Positions 44,346 to 54,902 are shown, counted from the stretch's first letter. The stretch is 64,000 bases of DNA from Locusta migratoria (GCA_026315105.1 CM048744.1:976140221-976204220); one strand, 5' to 3'. The notes: generated by a model from the letters alone, not told the origin. Translations and numbers: made by a program.

Positions 44346-45342
44346 ATAGGCAAGTCAAAATTGTATTGAATATAACTTGTTTATTTAGGTCAAACGCAAG
44401 CAAAATGGGGAACCAATGAAAAGCATCCCATATGCATGTTCTAATACTGGCGGTGCCCAGCATCGGATTTCATAAATTACACAGAACTTAACGCTTCTGG
44501 AGGGGGGAGGGAGGGGGGAACATTTACAAACAACACTTACTCGCTCACACACACGCTATGCAACAGTGAAACTCACCAAAATCACCGTGCTGAAACGAGG
44601 CAGTAGGCTAAATTCAGCGAACCCGGGGGTACCACACAACACAATATACAATTAAACTGCGAAGATGGCTCTGGTCTGTCATGCCTGATTTGAGATGGTG
44701 CGTGAGTATAGCCATGTTAAGTTGGATTTAGATTAGACCGCGAGCAAACACGCTAACGGCGGCACGCGACTACGTTACATGATCGCACTCCACTGAAGGA
44801 GAAGTGGTTAAAAATCGGCTTCATTACACAAAATCACGGCGGACTCTTAAGTTGCAATCTGAGAGTAAACTACCTAGGCACTGGTTTATGAGAAGTGGCG
44901 TGAATTCAGGTGACTAGCTGCAAACCCCTGAACTCGGGGTTCGGACACACGTGGTTCCGAAAAACGATAAAAATGTATAAATTCAATTTCCGAAAAATAA
45001 AGAAAATTAACTACGGCATGTAACCCCTAGAACTGCGTAGAATTTCATAAGGCAGCTACTGCAATGCAGCAACATGCGATTGGGAGCGTTCACACAGACG
45101 GAAGAGGTCCTGTTTCAAAACCCTGAAAGGTGAAATAATTACAAAGTCGAAAAAATAAAAATAAAAACTTTGTCATGTAACCCATAGAAATGTTTAGAAT
45201 TTCATAAGCAAGCTATTGAAGGAGGTTGTACAAGGCTCAGAGTGAATTACTGAGTGCATACTACAAGTTTGGAGAAGAAACAGAAAAATTTTAAAAAGGC
45301 GAGGAGAGAAGATCGCGAAATGTTAGCGTACACACGAGAGGA
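44346..45342. other. no supported gene; one internal duplication
   Basis: A G-rich run lies at 44500-44518. A diverged duplication 'catgtaaccc.tagaa.tg..tagaatttcataag' occurs at 45017-45060 and 45175-45217. Confidence 0.4.
45017..45217 (+). repeat. diverged direct duplication, 158-bp period
   Basis: Copies at 45017-45060 and 45175-45217 share 'catgtaaccc', 'tagaatttcataag' and 'agctact/agctatt'. Flanking phrases also partly repeat, so the true unit may span the whole interval. Confidence 0.55.
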
Positions 45343-45681
45343 TGAGGAGGAATAAGAGGTAAAATTAAACTACTGGAATATTCTCGTCTCGAAGAGCTGT
45401 CAGAAGGATCAGAACTAGTTGTTAAAGCCTTAAAAGAGGTAGTTTACCAGAAGAAGCAGGGATACGATATGGGTTTCGAGAATGTACCTTCTTTGTACTT
45501 ATCCAATTACTGGTTGGGGAAGGAAATGAAAGATTCCAATGTGGATTTAAACTACAAGTTAAAAATTATGATGGATGTTATTAAAAACATGCCAAACAAA
45601 CAAACAAAGAGTTCGTTTCCGTGGAGTTTATCACACATATCGAGAGAAACTGTCAAAGTGATGTTTACATATGGATTTTAA
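45343..45681 (+). CDS. unrecognised open frame, about 110 codons
   Basis: An open frame from 45343 to a stop at 45681. It includes LEYSRLEELSEGSELVVKAL and an internal Met at 45469 (MGFENVPSLYLSNYWLGKE), then NYKLKIMMDVIKNMP and PWSLSHISRETVKVMF. The composition is protein-like. I recognise no family, and no start with good context or splice sites was established. It may be a fragment of a transposon-encoded protein, a host exon, or chance. Confidence 0.25.
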
Positions 45682-46309
45682 ACAGAGGGTGTTGAGACAT
45701 CTAGTTACGGCAGGGATTTATAAAATATTTGCATTTATAGTAGAAGTCTACCTACAGAGAAGTCATTTGCAGAGTTTAAACCTATGGAACAGCAATATTT
45801 AATTTTGTTCCTGTAGTAATCAAAACATCTCAACTACTTCCCGTTTATTATCTAACGCGCACTACGGTTATTTAATTTTTTTAAACACGTTCGTAGGCTG
45901 TTGCAAACATCGTCTATATGAAGAGATACATTTATTTTTTGCTCAGACGCCTTAGGTGACGAACGATTTCCGAAAGACGGAACTTTTGTTGTTGTTTTAT
46001 AGTTCAAAATGATTGACTTTGATTAGAATTTTTTTTAAATAATTCCTCGATTAATGTATGTAGGTTATACGACAATTCGAGTACACACCCGTAGCATTAC
46101 ACCGGATTTATTTGTACCGTGTCTATATTTCGCTGCAAAATTGCATCACAATTCTCTCTAAATGAGGGATATTGTTTATACCGTGTCACGAAAAACTCCG
46201 GTGTGAGAAGGATTGCGGTATGCATAGGCGCACCTCGCGAAGGTTTGTGTGTGTGTAAATTACATGAAGGTTCATAATACTGACGTCATCAAGGCCGATG
46301 TAAGTATTA
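45682..46309. other. no supported gene
   Basis: AT-rich spacer. Confidence 0.4.
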
Positions 46310-46638
46310 GACAGAAGAGCTATATTAAAGCAGGAGAATCATGTTTCTCCCAGTCCAGAACATTTTCCTCACAACGCCCTCGGAAACAGTTATCGCAGAA
46401 TTAGGTCTGACACCTACAAAAAACAAGGTCGTTCGACAAGTCTAGCCCTTAGTAAAAATCCTAAAAACCCTACATTTACTGTGCTCTATGTGTCTATATT
46501 AATAGCGGAATGATGACTTGTTTTAAAAACAAATTTTAATCTTAAAAATTCTATGTAGAAATTCCGCATTAGTAGAATTGCTTTAAGAGTTGCATTATTT
46601 ACAAAATAAAAGTTAAAATCCAGAACGTTATTAAAGTT
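46310..46638 (+). repeat. diverged duplication, unit 1 (Helitron empty site)
   Basis: It matches 46842-47148 plus 48750-48785: 'gccctcggaaacagttatcgcaaaatta', 'tttactgt.ctctatg.gtctatatt.atagcggaatga' and 'tagaattg.cttaagagtt' recur in order. Around 46588-46600 the junction 'gcattatttac' is unbroken where unit 2 carries the Helitron. Confidence 0.85.
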
Positions 46639-46829
46639 CAAATGTTTGTAAAGCTTATGGGACTTAACTACGGGGTCATCAGTCCCTAAACTTACAAACT
46701 ACTTATGAACTTGCTAACACTAAGGACGGCACAAATATCCATGCCCGAGTGGGGATTCGAACCCCCGACCGTAGTGGCCGTGCAGACCGTGACTGGAGCG
46801 CCTCAGTCCCCTCGGACACCGCGGCCGGC
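46639..46829 (-). mobile_element. tRNA-derived SINE, family 1, copy 6 (full length)
   Basis: Minus-strand copy inserted between the two duplication units. Target duplications GTTATTAAAGTT (12 bp) lie at 46627-46638 and 46830-46841. Confidence 0.96.
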
Positions 46830-46841
46830 GTTATTAAAGTT

Positions 46842-47148
46842 CCACCGAACAAAATAAAGAGCGAAGAACTGTGTTATGCAGGAGAAACCTATTTCTAACA
46901 GTCATGAACGTTTTCCTCAGAATGCCCTCGGAAACAGTTATCGCAAAATTAGATCTGGCCCCTACAAAAACATCGTCGTTCCAATTCTAACCCTTACTAA
47001 AAATCCTAAGAACCAGACATTTACTGTACTCTATGGGTCTATATTTATAGCGGAATGACGACTAGTTTTTTAAATAAATTACATTCTTAAAATTCTATAT
47101 AGAAATTCAGCATTAGTGTGGAGTAGAATTGCCTTAAGAGTTTTATTA
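46842..47148 (+). repeat. diverged duplication, unit 2 (left part, Helitron-occupied)
   Basis: Second unit of the duplication. It ends in 'ttaagagttttatta' at 47148, is interrupted by the Helitron, and resumes 'tttaggaaataaatgttaaaatc' at 48750. Confidence 0.85.
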
Positions 47149-47275
47149 TCTATATCTATAAATGTGAATATCTGTTCGGTGTACGTTTATCACATCTGAA
47201 GAGCTAAAAATTTGTATAGTTACTAATGTCTACCCGGGGAAGACTTTGGCCACGGTTTTATGGCGATCGGATAGC

Positions 47276-47277
<2 letters not shown>

Positions 47278-47335
<58 letters not shown>
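47278..47335. repeat. (TA)n microsatellite inside the Helitron
   Basis: About 28 TA units between two partial copies of the Helitron 5' sequence. Confidence 0.97.
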
Positions 47336-47339
<4 letters not shown>

Positions 47340-48007
47340 GTGAATCTCTGTTCGGTGTATGATTATCACCTCCGAACGACAAGACGCAGATACTTAAATA
47401 TTTGTACTGTTAATAATTTATACCTGATGAAGGTTTTAGGCGCGGGTTTATAGCAATCTGACAGATATTTAGTAGTTAGAAGAATATAACGCGAAATGCG
47501 AAACAATAATTACTCGTTGAAAATTATATTTACTGTTTGAAAATGGTTTTATTGGTTGCATTGTTGCTTTAGGGTTGATAATGATAAAAGGGTGGAGTAT
47601 GTTGGGATGGAAAGTTATCGGTGTATATAAAATTATACGTGTGTGTGTGTGTATGTGTTAATATTTCGCTCTGCAGCGAGAGCTACAGAACGCACACGAA
47701 TAATCTGTGTGTAATTGTTGTCCGAAGTCTCCCGTTGTACACCATAGCAGTTCCATGCCGATAACTATAAGGGGGTGGAAGATATGGTGGTTGAAAGTCG
47801 TCAGATCATAAAAAAAAAGAATTCGGACTGAAGGCCAGCGATGAAATTTGCGACTCTATAGCAAGGAGGTTACATACAGCGAAACGTGGTGCCACAGACC
47901 ATATCTTTGGTCTATGCGTGCTACAATGTCTTCAGGTCTTTCTCTCTAAGCATACGAATAAGGAAATATAAGAATAAATAAATAAAGGAGTAAAAAAGAA
48001 ATTTCTT

Positions 48008-48682
48008 TTAACCTTCGTTTGCATCGCGTCCTCATATGAGGACACTTAAATTTTGTCTCATTTCTGTCATCTTTGACATCTGACGTGACCGAAAAAGCAC
48101 AGGTTCCTTGTAAGAGGACTAATAATGGACGCTAGAATGTCTCAAAGTTGGCAGTGTTAATCTTTGGGCTAACATAGGAAGGGAAAACAGAGATTATAAG
48201 AAAGAGTAGAAGTAGGCATTCAGAAGAAAACCTATTGTTGACTGTACATCGAAAAAATAAAGGCTGTTATTCGGTACCCAACAAATTACCCTTCGATAGT
48301 GTATAACACTGGCCAACCAGCTCAGATGATCCCAATGCCAACAGATGTCATCATGGGGACAGACGACAGAAAAAACTTTTCATTTGAGAAAAGCGTAAAC
48401 TAGCTGTGTGCTCTGAGTGCTTGAAACCATTTAATTGTATGAAAAATACAAAATAGTGTATACTCTTCATGTTTTCTTTGGTATTAGTTACAGATGCTCT
48501 AAGTAAAATGTAGTAATTTACGTATTCAAGGTCCCCATATGAGGACACCTTCCTATTGGTCTAAGAAACGTTTTTTAGATAAATTCTAATGAATTCTGCA
48601 TAAAATACGTCTCAAGGTACCAAATAATGTATCAAAAATTGTGTTCACTATCGGGTTGATAATTCGTGCATGAGAGGGTTAA
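48008..48682. mobile_element. piggyBac-like MITE nested in the Helitron
   Basis: TTAA at 48008-48011 and 48679-48682. The outward ends read TTAACCTTCGTTTGCATC and, from the right on the other strand, TTAACCCTCTCATGCACG. A palindrome TCCTCATATGAGGA lies near the left end, and 'catatgaggacac' recurs at 48537. No transposase. Confidence 0.6.
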
Positions 48683-48785
48683 TACAAGAACGTAGTTCTT
48701 ATCTATCATAATCAACCAACACGCGAGCGGAGCCGCGGGTTGAAGCTAGTTTAGGAAATAAATGTTAAAATCTCGAACGCTGTTG

Positions 48786-48950
48786 GTTGGGGCATTTCCA
48801 CAGAGGGAAGGGGAGAAGATTGGTGCTGCTATTCGGAACTGAAAGTTAAAAACGAAACTGGATTCGGCAGCCGGCAGGTGTGTGGACGAGTGCTGTATAA
48901 GCGCCCTGCGGTATTCGGTAGGGCGGCCTCGAGTCAGTCGCTGCGAGTAA
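48786..48950. other. GC-rich flank, no supported gene
   Basis: GC-rich sequence with short ORFs on both strands; nothing recognisable. Confidence 0.35.
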
Positions 48951-49470
48951 GGGTGTGTTCACACTGCGCGCCGGGCCGAGCCGAGCCGAAAAAGAGGGGG
49001 AAAATCTTTTCCGATTTTCAAGTCGTAAAAAATTTTGACGGTATACAAGACCACGCCACATCGTTTTATGAAGTTATTTTTTCCTTAAAATATTTACCTT
49101 GCCTGTGAAAAAATAAAAAGTCTACTTTTCATTCCGCGTGAGTTTTTAGTTTTGTAACGCTCCTCACTCGATTTTGATGAAAGTATTCTGTTAAAAAATC
49201 TGATTTTTGGACACATGGTAGTGCAACATCTTAGCTTTCGAATAAGACATTCACCTTTCCGAATTTAGTAACAGTCGTTTTCAAATGATGCTTTTCGTCG
49301 AGTATGCGCACTTGATTTAGAAATCGTGTATTGAAAGGGTTCGATAGCGGGCAGCTTACTGTTCTATGCATTTTAGACCATACATTACAGCGAGTGAAAT
49401 TGAGCTAAAAGTACATAAAAGTTTTTGAAATGGTAGCCGCACTGATATCTACCACCTATCACAAGTAATT

Positions 49471-49672
49471 TGCCGGCCGCGGTGGCCGAGGAGACTGCGG
49501 CGCGCCAGTCACGGTCTGCACGGCCACTACGATCGGGGGTTCGAATCCCCCCTTGGGCATGGATATTTGTGCCGTCCTTAGTTGTAGCTAGTTCATAAGT
49601 AGTTTGTAAGCTTAGGGACTGATGACCCTGTAGTTAAGTCCCATAACTTCTACAAACATTTGAACATTTTGA
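49471..49672 (+). mobile_element. tRNA-derived SINE, family 1, copy 7 (full length)
   Basis: Complete head, body and tail. Target duplications ACAAGTAATT (10 bp) at 49461-49470 and 49673-49682. Confidence 0.95.
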
Positions 49673-50212
49673 ACAAGTAATTGCGAGTTATCTGAGCGGC
49701 GTTATTCCGCGGTCGCAAGCCTTCGATCTCGGCGGGTGTTGGACGTAGCGCCAAGCACTGCAGCGCCGAAAAAATGAATTGCTGGCCACGTTTCTCGCTT
49801 CCTCGTGATGTGTTAATGAAACGTAACCAGAAATCAAATGTTAATTATTTTTTCTTGGATGGGAACCGATTATAATTGACGATTCCCTGCTATGGTGTTA
49901 CATGAGTTCATACTTTATCAAAGACCTATGACTCATTTCTTGTCCACGTTACACAATAAATGGAATATATATTTCGTGAATGGAATTAAAAGTGAAGAAT
50001 AAATTACTGTTAACAGTTACTTTGGTAGATGGACTGAAATAAATTTCTTTGACATTGTACTTATTGGGTTTCTAGTTGGAAATGATAAAAGGAAGAAACA
50101 CAAAATTATACTGAAATTTATAGGTATTTCTACACCTAAGTCATGTATAATCATTTTTTTTTCGCCTTTGTAGCTCACAGAAAAGTTATCACAAGGTAAA
50201 AATAATTCTATA

Positions 50213-50384
50213 CAGCTTGTCCCACATAAGAGCAATATCACTCACGCCCGAGATTAAATTAAGAACGAACTAAGTAAAAAATAATATATAATATTAACAT
50301 AAAAAATATGTAGTTACCTCCTCATAAGGGATGTTGCAAGTGGCGGTATACGTGAGGTTTACCTGTTTTATGTGGGACACGCTG
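50213..50384. mobile_element. 172-bp TA-flanked MITE
   Basis: 17-bp inverted ends CAGCTTGTCCCACATAA and TTATGTGGGACACGCTG differ at one position. TA flanks both sides, which fits a mariner-type passenger. The interior is AT-rich. Confidence 0.85.
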
Positions 50385-50657
50385 TATTGTATTGCAACCC
50401 ATCTCCACTTTCAAAGAACTCAACACGTGTCAGAATTTTATTATTTATTTATTTTGTTAAGAAGGTGTCTGATGGAAACTGCATTTCTACGAACATTTTG
50501 CTGAATCATCTGCTGACAATATTCTTTGTCTCAGTGGTACTTCGATTTTTTTTTTTTAATGTTAACTCAAAGAAAAATGCGCTGATATAGTTTAGACTCA
50601 TAAACTACAAGTCTCGTCAGTAAAGGATGATAAGCGTGTGCCACTTTATATGTAGCT

Positions 50658-50660
<3 letters not shown>

Positions 50661-50689
<29 letters not shown>
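50661..50689 (-). repeat. 29-bp T run, possible poly(A) tail on the minus strand
   Basis: It follows, on the minus strand, a 70-bp GC-richer stretch ending 'cacaaggaagc'. This could be the 3' end of a retroposed transcript. No source gene is recognised. Confidence 0.5.
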
Positions 50690-50692
<3 letters not shown>

Positions 50693-51441
50693 TCCTTGTG
50701 GGCTTGTCTCCAGCAACAAGCTATCCTCACCCACTGTCAGCTGAAGATCGAAGGAAACACGGTGGTGACTAAAACTTCTTTACTGCCGACTGAGCCAGCT
50801 AACAGTTCACCGATTTTGTTATTACATCTCTTTTGTTGTCACACTGTAGTGACCTATCGGATTTTAAGCACATAAGAAACAGGTGGTAATATAATCATCC
50901 CATGAATTTCGACTGACACGTAGAAAAGTATTTCCTTATGAGAACAGTTAAAAGAAATCTGAATTTTGTATTGGTTTTACAGACTTAATAGTAATAAAAG
51001 AAGAAAATAAACGACAAATTTTCACGAGTGTTATTTAAATAAATAAAAAAAAAAGCTATCATGCAAATAGACTTGAAAACAGGCTGGAGACGTGAGATAC
51101 TTGTGCTGCAGAAGCAACATCGTAGCCCAATCGGCTCGCGCTGGAAATATTAAACATTACGAATGTCGCCGGCTCGGCGTGAGCCGGCTGAAGCGGAGTC
51201 CTCTCGGCCCGGCCGACAGTGTGGACACGGCCTGAGCAGAGTCGAACATAAAGAGTCAAGAAACTCCCGGTGATTTCCTGCAACCTCGCGACCTCAGCGC
51301 TGTCAAGCGGCCGGGTCGTAAGAACAACCCGAGAAACCATTCTGAATTAGATATGGAGTCGAACGACACGTTTAAAATGCGACTGACTTCGCAGCTTATT
51401 GCGGCGCGATAAATTGTAGTTAGAGGAAAACCTCAAATATG

Positions 51442-51520
<79 letters not shown>
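51442..51520 (+). repeat. compound (CA)n(GA)n microsatellite
   Basis: Pure CA to about 51485, then pure GA to 51520. Confidence 0.97.
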
Positions 51521-51523
<3 letters not shown>

Positions 51524-51612
51524 ACTAACTCAGTATTTTTCTTCAAAGTTATTTTTCATAGTCTACTGATATGTTTGTGGAAGTGAAAACAAATTTTTGC
51601 ACAGTAGTCTAA

Positions 51613-51796
51613 AATGTTCAAATGTCTGTAAATCTATCGGACCAAACTGCAACTGCGTGGTCATCAGTCCGTAGCTTACAAACTACTTAAACCTAGGTAA
51701 ACTAACCTAAGGACAACACACACACCCATGCCTCAGGGAGGACTCGAACCTCCACGGCGAGCAACCGCGCGCTCTGCTCGGATACTCCACCGCGGC
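51613..51796 (-). mobile_element. tRNA-derived SINE, family 1 relative, copy 8 (divergent subfamily)
   Basis: It shares 'aatgttcaaatg', 'gtggtcatcagtcc' and 'acaaactactta' with family 1, but has a different head ('gactcgaacctccacggcgagcaaccgcgcg'). Target duplications TGCACAGTAGTCTA (14 bp, perfect) lie at 51599-51612 and 51797-51810, indicating a recent insertion of a distinct subfamily. Confidence 0.9.
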
Positions 51797-51810
51797 TGCA
51801 CAGTAGTCTA

Positions 51811-52579
51811 CTGACGGTGATGCAGCAATGATATTCGATAGTTAATAGAGATTTGTTTGTACAAAATGTAAAATAAAACTTAACTAACTATAATTTAACA
51901 TGTACAGACAAACTGAGATTTTAGCAGGAAAAGATACTTTAAGATTTACAGTACCTTTACATTCCTAGGGAGTACGTACGATAAAAACATGGCAGGAACG
52001 GCACATGCAGGCCATCTGAGCAAGAATAAAGCGAAAAGGACTTTTATAAGACGTAACACTTAGTCTCTAAGAATGTAATAATTGTGTCTATTACCAGTAT
52101 CAAATGTATTAAGATGTTCAAAATCTGCAGAAAAATACATGTGGAACGTGTAACAACGAACCAGTACATTATATAACTATAAACCAGTTGCTTTTGAACT
52201 TAAACACACCAGGTTTCAATTCGCTTCTTGTCTAAAATTGTTTTTGCATGTTATGATTACGACCGTGCTAGTGTGAGCCGTATGTATGTATGTATTACGA
52301 CGCACTGACATATTATTACAAACTGACATCAACAGGAAACAGGATTTTCGTTTAATAATGTTATCGTATTTGTGTCACGAAATACAGTACCACGTTTAAT
52401 GCCTAGGAAATATATAAACAACAGCAATAATTAATAATAAATTCTTCGTTTCGGTAGTGCCATTTAGTGCTACTGAGCTTGCTACCCAGCCGCTGGGAGC
52501 GCTAGTATCGCTTCAGCTGTCATATGGTTGCATTTTCCCCCCTACTGAGTTTCGCGGCTGTCTGTTTTAGAGTGTGGCC
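51811..52579. other. no supported gene
   Basis: AT-rich spacer with GTAT repeats near 52280. Confidence 0.4.
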
Positions 52580-52582
52580 TAA

Positions 52583-53703
52583 GGCCGTGTTTATAGCCCG
52601 CGGTTGCACCGCGGCGGTGGAATCTCGGCGGTTTGGTAGTGCGCGGTGTCTCATGAGGCAGCGTGGGAGCCGATTATAGACGCGGTTGCCGTAGCGGAGT
52701 CAAACAGCGGCTGCGCTTCCAAACTGCGGCGTTTCTTTACACGGCGGCTAATGGGGCTGTTTATAGGCAGTGCCGACAACTGATGTAGCGCAGCTGCTCC
52801 GCTAGCGATACTGCGAGGGCTGATTACTTGAAAAAGTCATCTGTGGGCAAAATGATCAATACACAACTATTGATCCACGAAATCAAAATACGACCATGTA
52901 TTTGGGATTCGGAATCTGCAACGTTCAAAGACAGAGTTATGAAGAAGAGGAATTGGATTGAACTATGCAATATGTTCCATCCTGAATTCGACGACTCAAC
53001 TCCAAAACAGAAAGATGAAATATTATAAATAAAGACATTAAAAAACCGCTATGTTGGCATTTCCTGATTTATTACGATAACAGCTTTCTTGTTAATTAGA
53101 CATATTCTTAAATTTTCGATGTAATTGTTCATTCACAGTTCCGTGAGCATGGCAGATTTACATGTAAATCCTATAATAATATATTCAGAATATTAAGGGA
53201 AAAACAGTTTAGACCCTTCAAAATGCCTCAGCGGGCGCAATTTGCCAACCTCCTAGCCTGAATAATTCTTACTGTCTTAAAGATAGCATCTCCTCTGTAG
53301 AAAAGCACAGACTCTGAAATAATTCTTGGTTCACAGATACACAACTGCGAACTTCCAGCGACAGCTCATCAAAGGATTTCGTTGACATTCGATGAAAATG
53401 AAAGAATTTATCATTATCCTCCCTCAATTAGCCGTATAAATTTCGGAACACACCATCAATGTGTCTAGAGCTGTTGATAGGGAGCACGTTCCATCTCCTC
53501 TTTTACGTTTCTTCGCGCTTCCAGCACTGCAGGGTCCATCGCGGAAGGCGAGCTCTCAGTGACTGACAAAACAGGTGGCAGCACTGTTTACCCCCACCAG
53601 AGGCAGGAACAGGGCCCCGCGTGCTGTTCAAGTTGGAGCGGTGCCTCCGCCAAATCACAGCGGTTGCCCCGCCGCGGAGGCACCGGTGTCTGTAAACGCA
53701 GCC
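52583..53703 (+). mobile_element. PIF/Harbinger-like element carrying a MADF-domain fragment
   Basis: The ends GGCCGTGTTTATAG (52583-52596) and, complemented, GGCTGCGTTTACAG (53690-53703) are inverted repeats flanked by TAA at 52580-52582 and 53704-53706, the Harbinger-type 3-bp duplication. GC-rich subterminal zones repeat 'gcggttgc' and 'ccgcgg'. The only coding content is a MADF/Myb-like fragment at 52828. No DDE nuclease was found, so the element would need enzyme in trans. Confidence 0.8.
52828..53028 (+). pseudogene. MADF-domain protein fragment (Harbinger second protein type)
   Basis: MADF domains are Myb/SANT-like DNA-binding folds; PIF/Harbinger transposons encode such a protein beside the nuclease. 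The frame reads INTQLLIHEIKIRPCIWDSE, FKDRVMKKRNWIEL, and, across a TAA at 53026-53028, IKTLKNRYVGI, which corresponds to the conserved W.NLRD.Y helix with Trp missing. The position 245 bp from the left end and the matching strand suggest the first coding part. The stop and absence of the remaining protein make it non-functional. The family assignment rests on the RP.(I/L)WD...(F/Y)KDR...K...W pattern. Confidence 0.75.
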
Positions 53704-53706
53704 TAA

Positions 53707-53766
53707 GAGTGACGGCCTGTGGCACGCCCCTCGCGGTCAGCCTTGGGGCGTGGCGGCAATCGCTAC
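53707..53766. other. GC-rich spacer between two TIR elements
   Basis: 60 bp of GC-rich flank that appears to continue at 54903-55090 beyond the next element. Confidence 0.4.
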
Positions 53767-54902
53767 TATACCCGGGCCGCTGAAACATTGCACTTGACGT
53801 TCAGCGTTACCGTGCTTTAAGTTGGCTACACTGCTTTAGCGACGTTCCAACACTAGCCTCTATACACACAGCAGACAAAACGGTTTTCAAATGCATCTCG
53901 TAAATGTAAGCTATTGAGTAATAAAAGTGGATATAATAATTCGTTCTTGAGCAGGAATTAACGGCATATTAATGGAGACCAGAGAACAATAACGCACGCT
54001 TTTAATAACGGAGCAAAGCAATATAGAAAATAAAAATTGGATCACGACAGATACGAAATAAACTATAATCAAGATAGTAACTTCTCTCTCTAGGTTTTAT
54101 AATCAATGATTTTCAGTCACCAATTTACAGCGACAATGGTACAATTACATCCAGCTCCCCATCTTGACTGTTGTCGTCGCCGCCAAAATCGTTTGCGCTG
54201 CTACAGTGGCAACAGCTTCATGCAATAGCTTTTCGACCTCTGTTATTGTGAAAGACTTATTGTTCCTTAAGTAATTCTTCACGTCACTCCACACTAGTTT
54301 TATAGGGTTAAAACGGCAGTGAAACGGGGGCAGATTTATTTCATTGTGACGCTACTCCTTTGCGATTTCGTCTACTGCATATGTGGGTGTAATAGGCTTA
54401 TTTTGTTTCACGAGCGAATATAAAAGAAGTTTTGACATTGACATATCTGCAGCAATATTTCTTTCTTGTAACCACTGCACCATAACTTCTTTCCGATCGT
54501 TTGAATCGAGAATGAACTTCCTGCTCGGAGCATAAGCTTCGAAGTTTTTATTCAAACGAAACTAAGAACATACTCAGAAAACGTCACTCGAGAAACGTCT
54601 TTTCGGTGACATTATCCAATTACTTGAACTCGGAAAGTCAAGTTAAACCACTCGCAGTAAAACACCTCGCAGCGAAAAAAGCACACACAACATAAACACG
54701 CGATAAACGCGATACACAACTTTGTTTACGGTAGCACTGAACAAAGCCGGCAACGCGGGAACGTTGACGTCACGGCACGTGATCACTGGAAGTGTTTACC
54801 GCGCTGTGATTGGACCGTTCCTAGCGACTAGCGCCTCGCGCTTCTTGCTCTTCACTTGTTATTTGTAAACGTCAAGTGCAAAGTTTCAGCGACCCGGGTA
54901 TA
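53767..54902 (-). mobile_element. IS630-type DDE transposon, deleted, with TATACCCGGG ends
   Basis: Inverted ends TATACCCGGG(C/T)CGCTGAAAC(A/T)TTGCACTTGACGTT are at 53767-53802 and 54867-54902. The minus strand encodes the C-terminal part of a DDE transposase. A CRE-like TGACGTCA (54765-54772) lies near the end from which the transposase would be transcribed. Whether TATA belongs to the repeat or is the target duplication cannot be told because it is self-complementary. Confidence 0.8.
54153..54555 (-). pseudogene. DDE (IS630/Tc1-superfamily) transposase, C-terminal remnant
   Basis: The frame reads RKFILDSNDRKEVMVQWLQE, KPITPTYAVDEIAKE, a TAG where Trp or a similar residue is expected (54352-54354), then NEINLPPFHCRFNPIKLVW, SDVKNYLRNNKSFTITEVEKLL and ends ...TVKMGSWM. 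This is the tail of insect transposases with the LPPYHC.LNPIE(x)(I/V)W motif. Here the catalytic Glu of NPIE is Lys. The first two acidic residues are deleted. The frame is otherwise open. Confidence 0.8.

Larger units (their letters stand above)
47149..48749 (+). mobile_element. non-autonomous Helitron, boundaries fixed by an empty site
   Basis: The 5' end is TC (47149-47150) preceded by A; the 3' end is CTAG (48746-48749) followed by T, with a GC-rich imperfect hairpin (48722-48737) 8 nt before CTAG. No target duplication. The opening 'tctatatctataaatgtgaatatctgttcggtg' is partly repeated after a TA microsatellite at 47335. The duplicate unit at 46588-46600 shows the uninterrupted target A|T. 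No Rep/helicase coding sequence. A TTAA-flanked element is nested at 48008-48682. Confidence 0.88.
48951..51232. mobile_element. candidate Harbinger-like TIR element with nested insertions
   Basis: The left end GGGTGTGTTCACACTG at 48951 and the complement of the right end, GGCCGTGTCCACACTG at 51217-51232, continue through CCGGGCCGAG in both arms. Flanking trinucleotides are TAA (left) and TGA (right), close to the 3-bp TWA duplication of PIF/Harbinger. The interior is non-coding and contains a SINE (49471-49672) and a 172-bp MITE (50213-50384). Confidence 0.45.
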
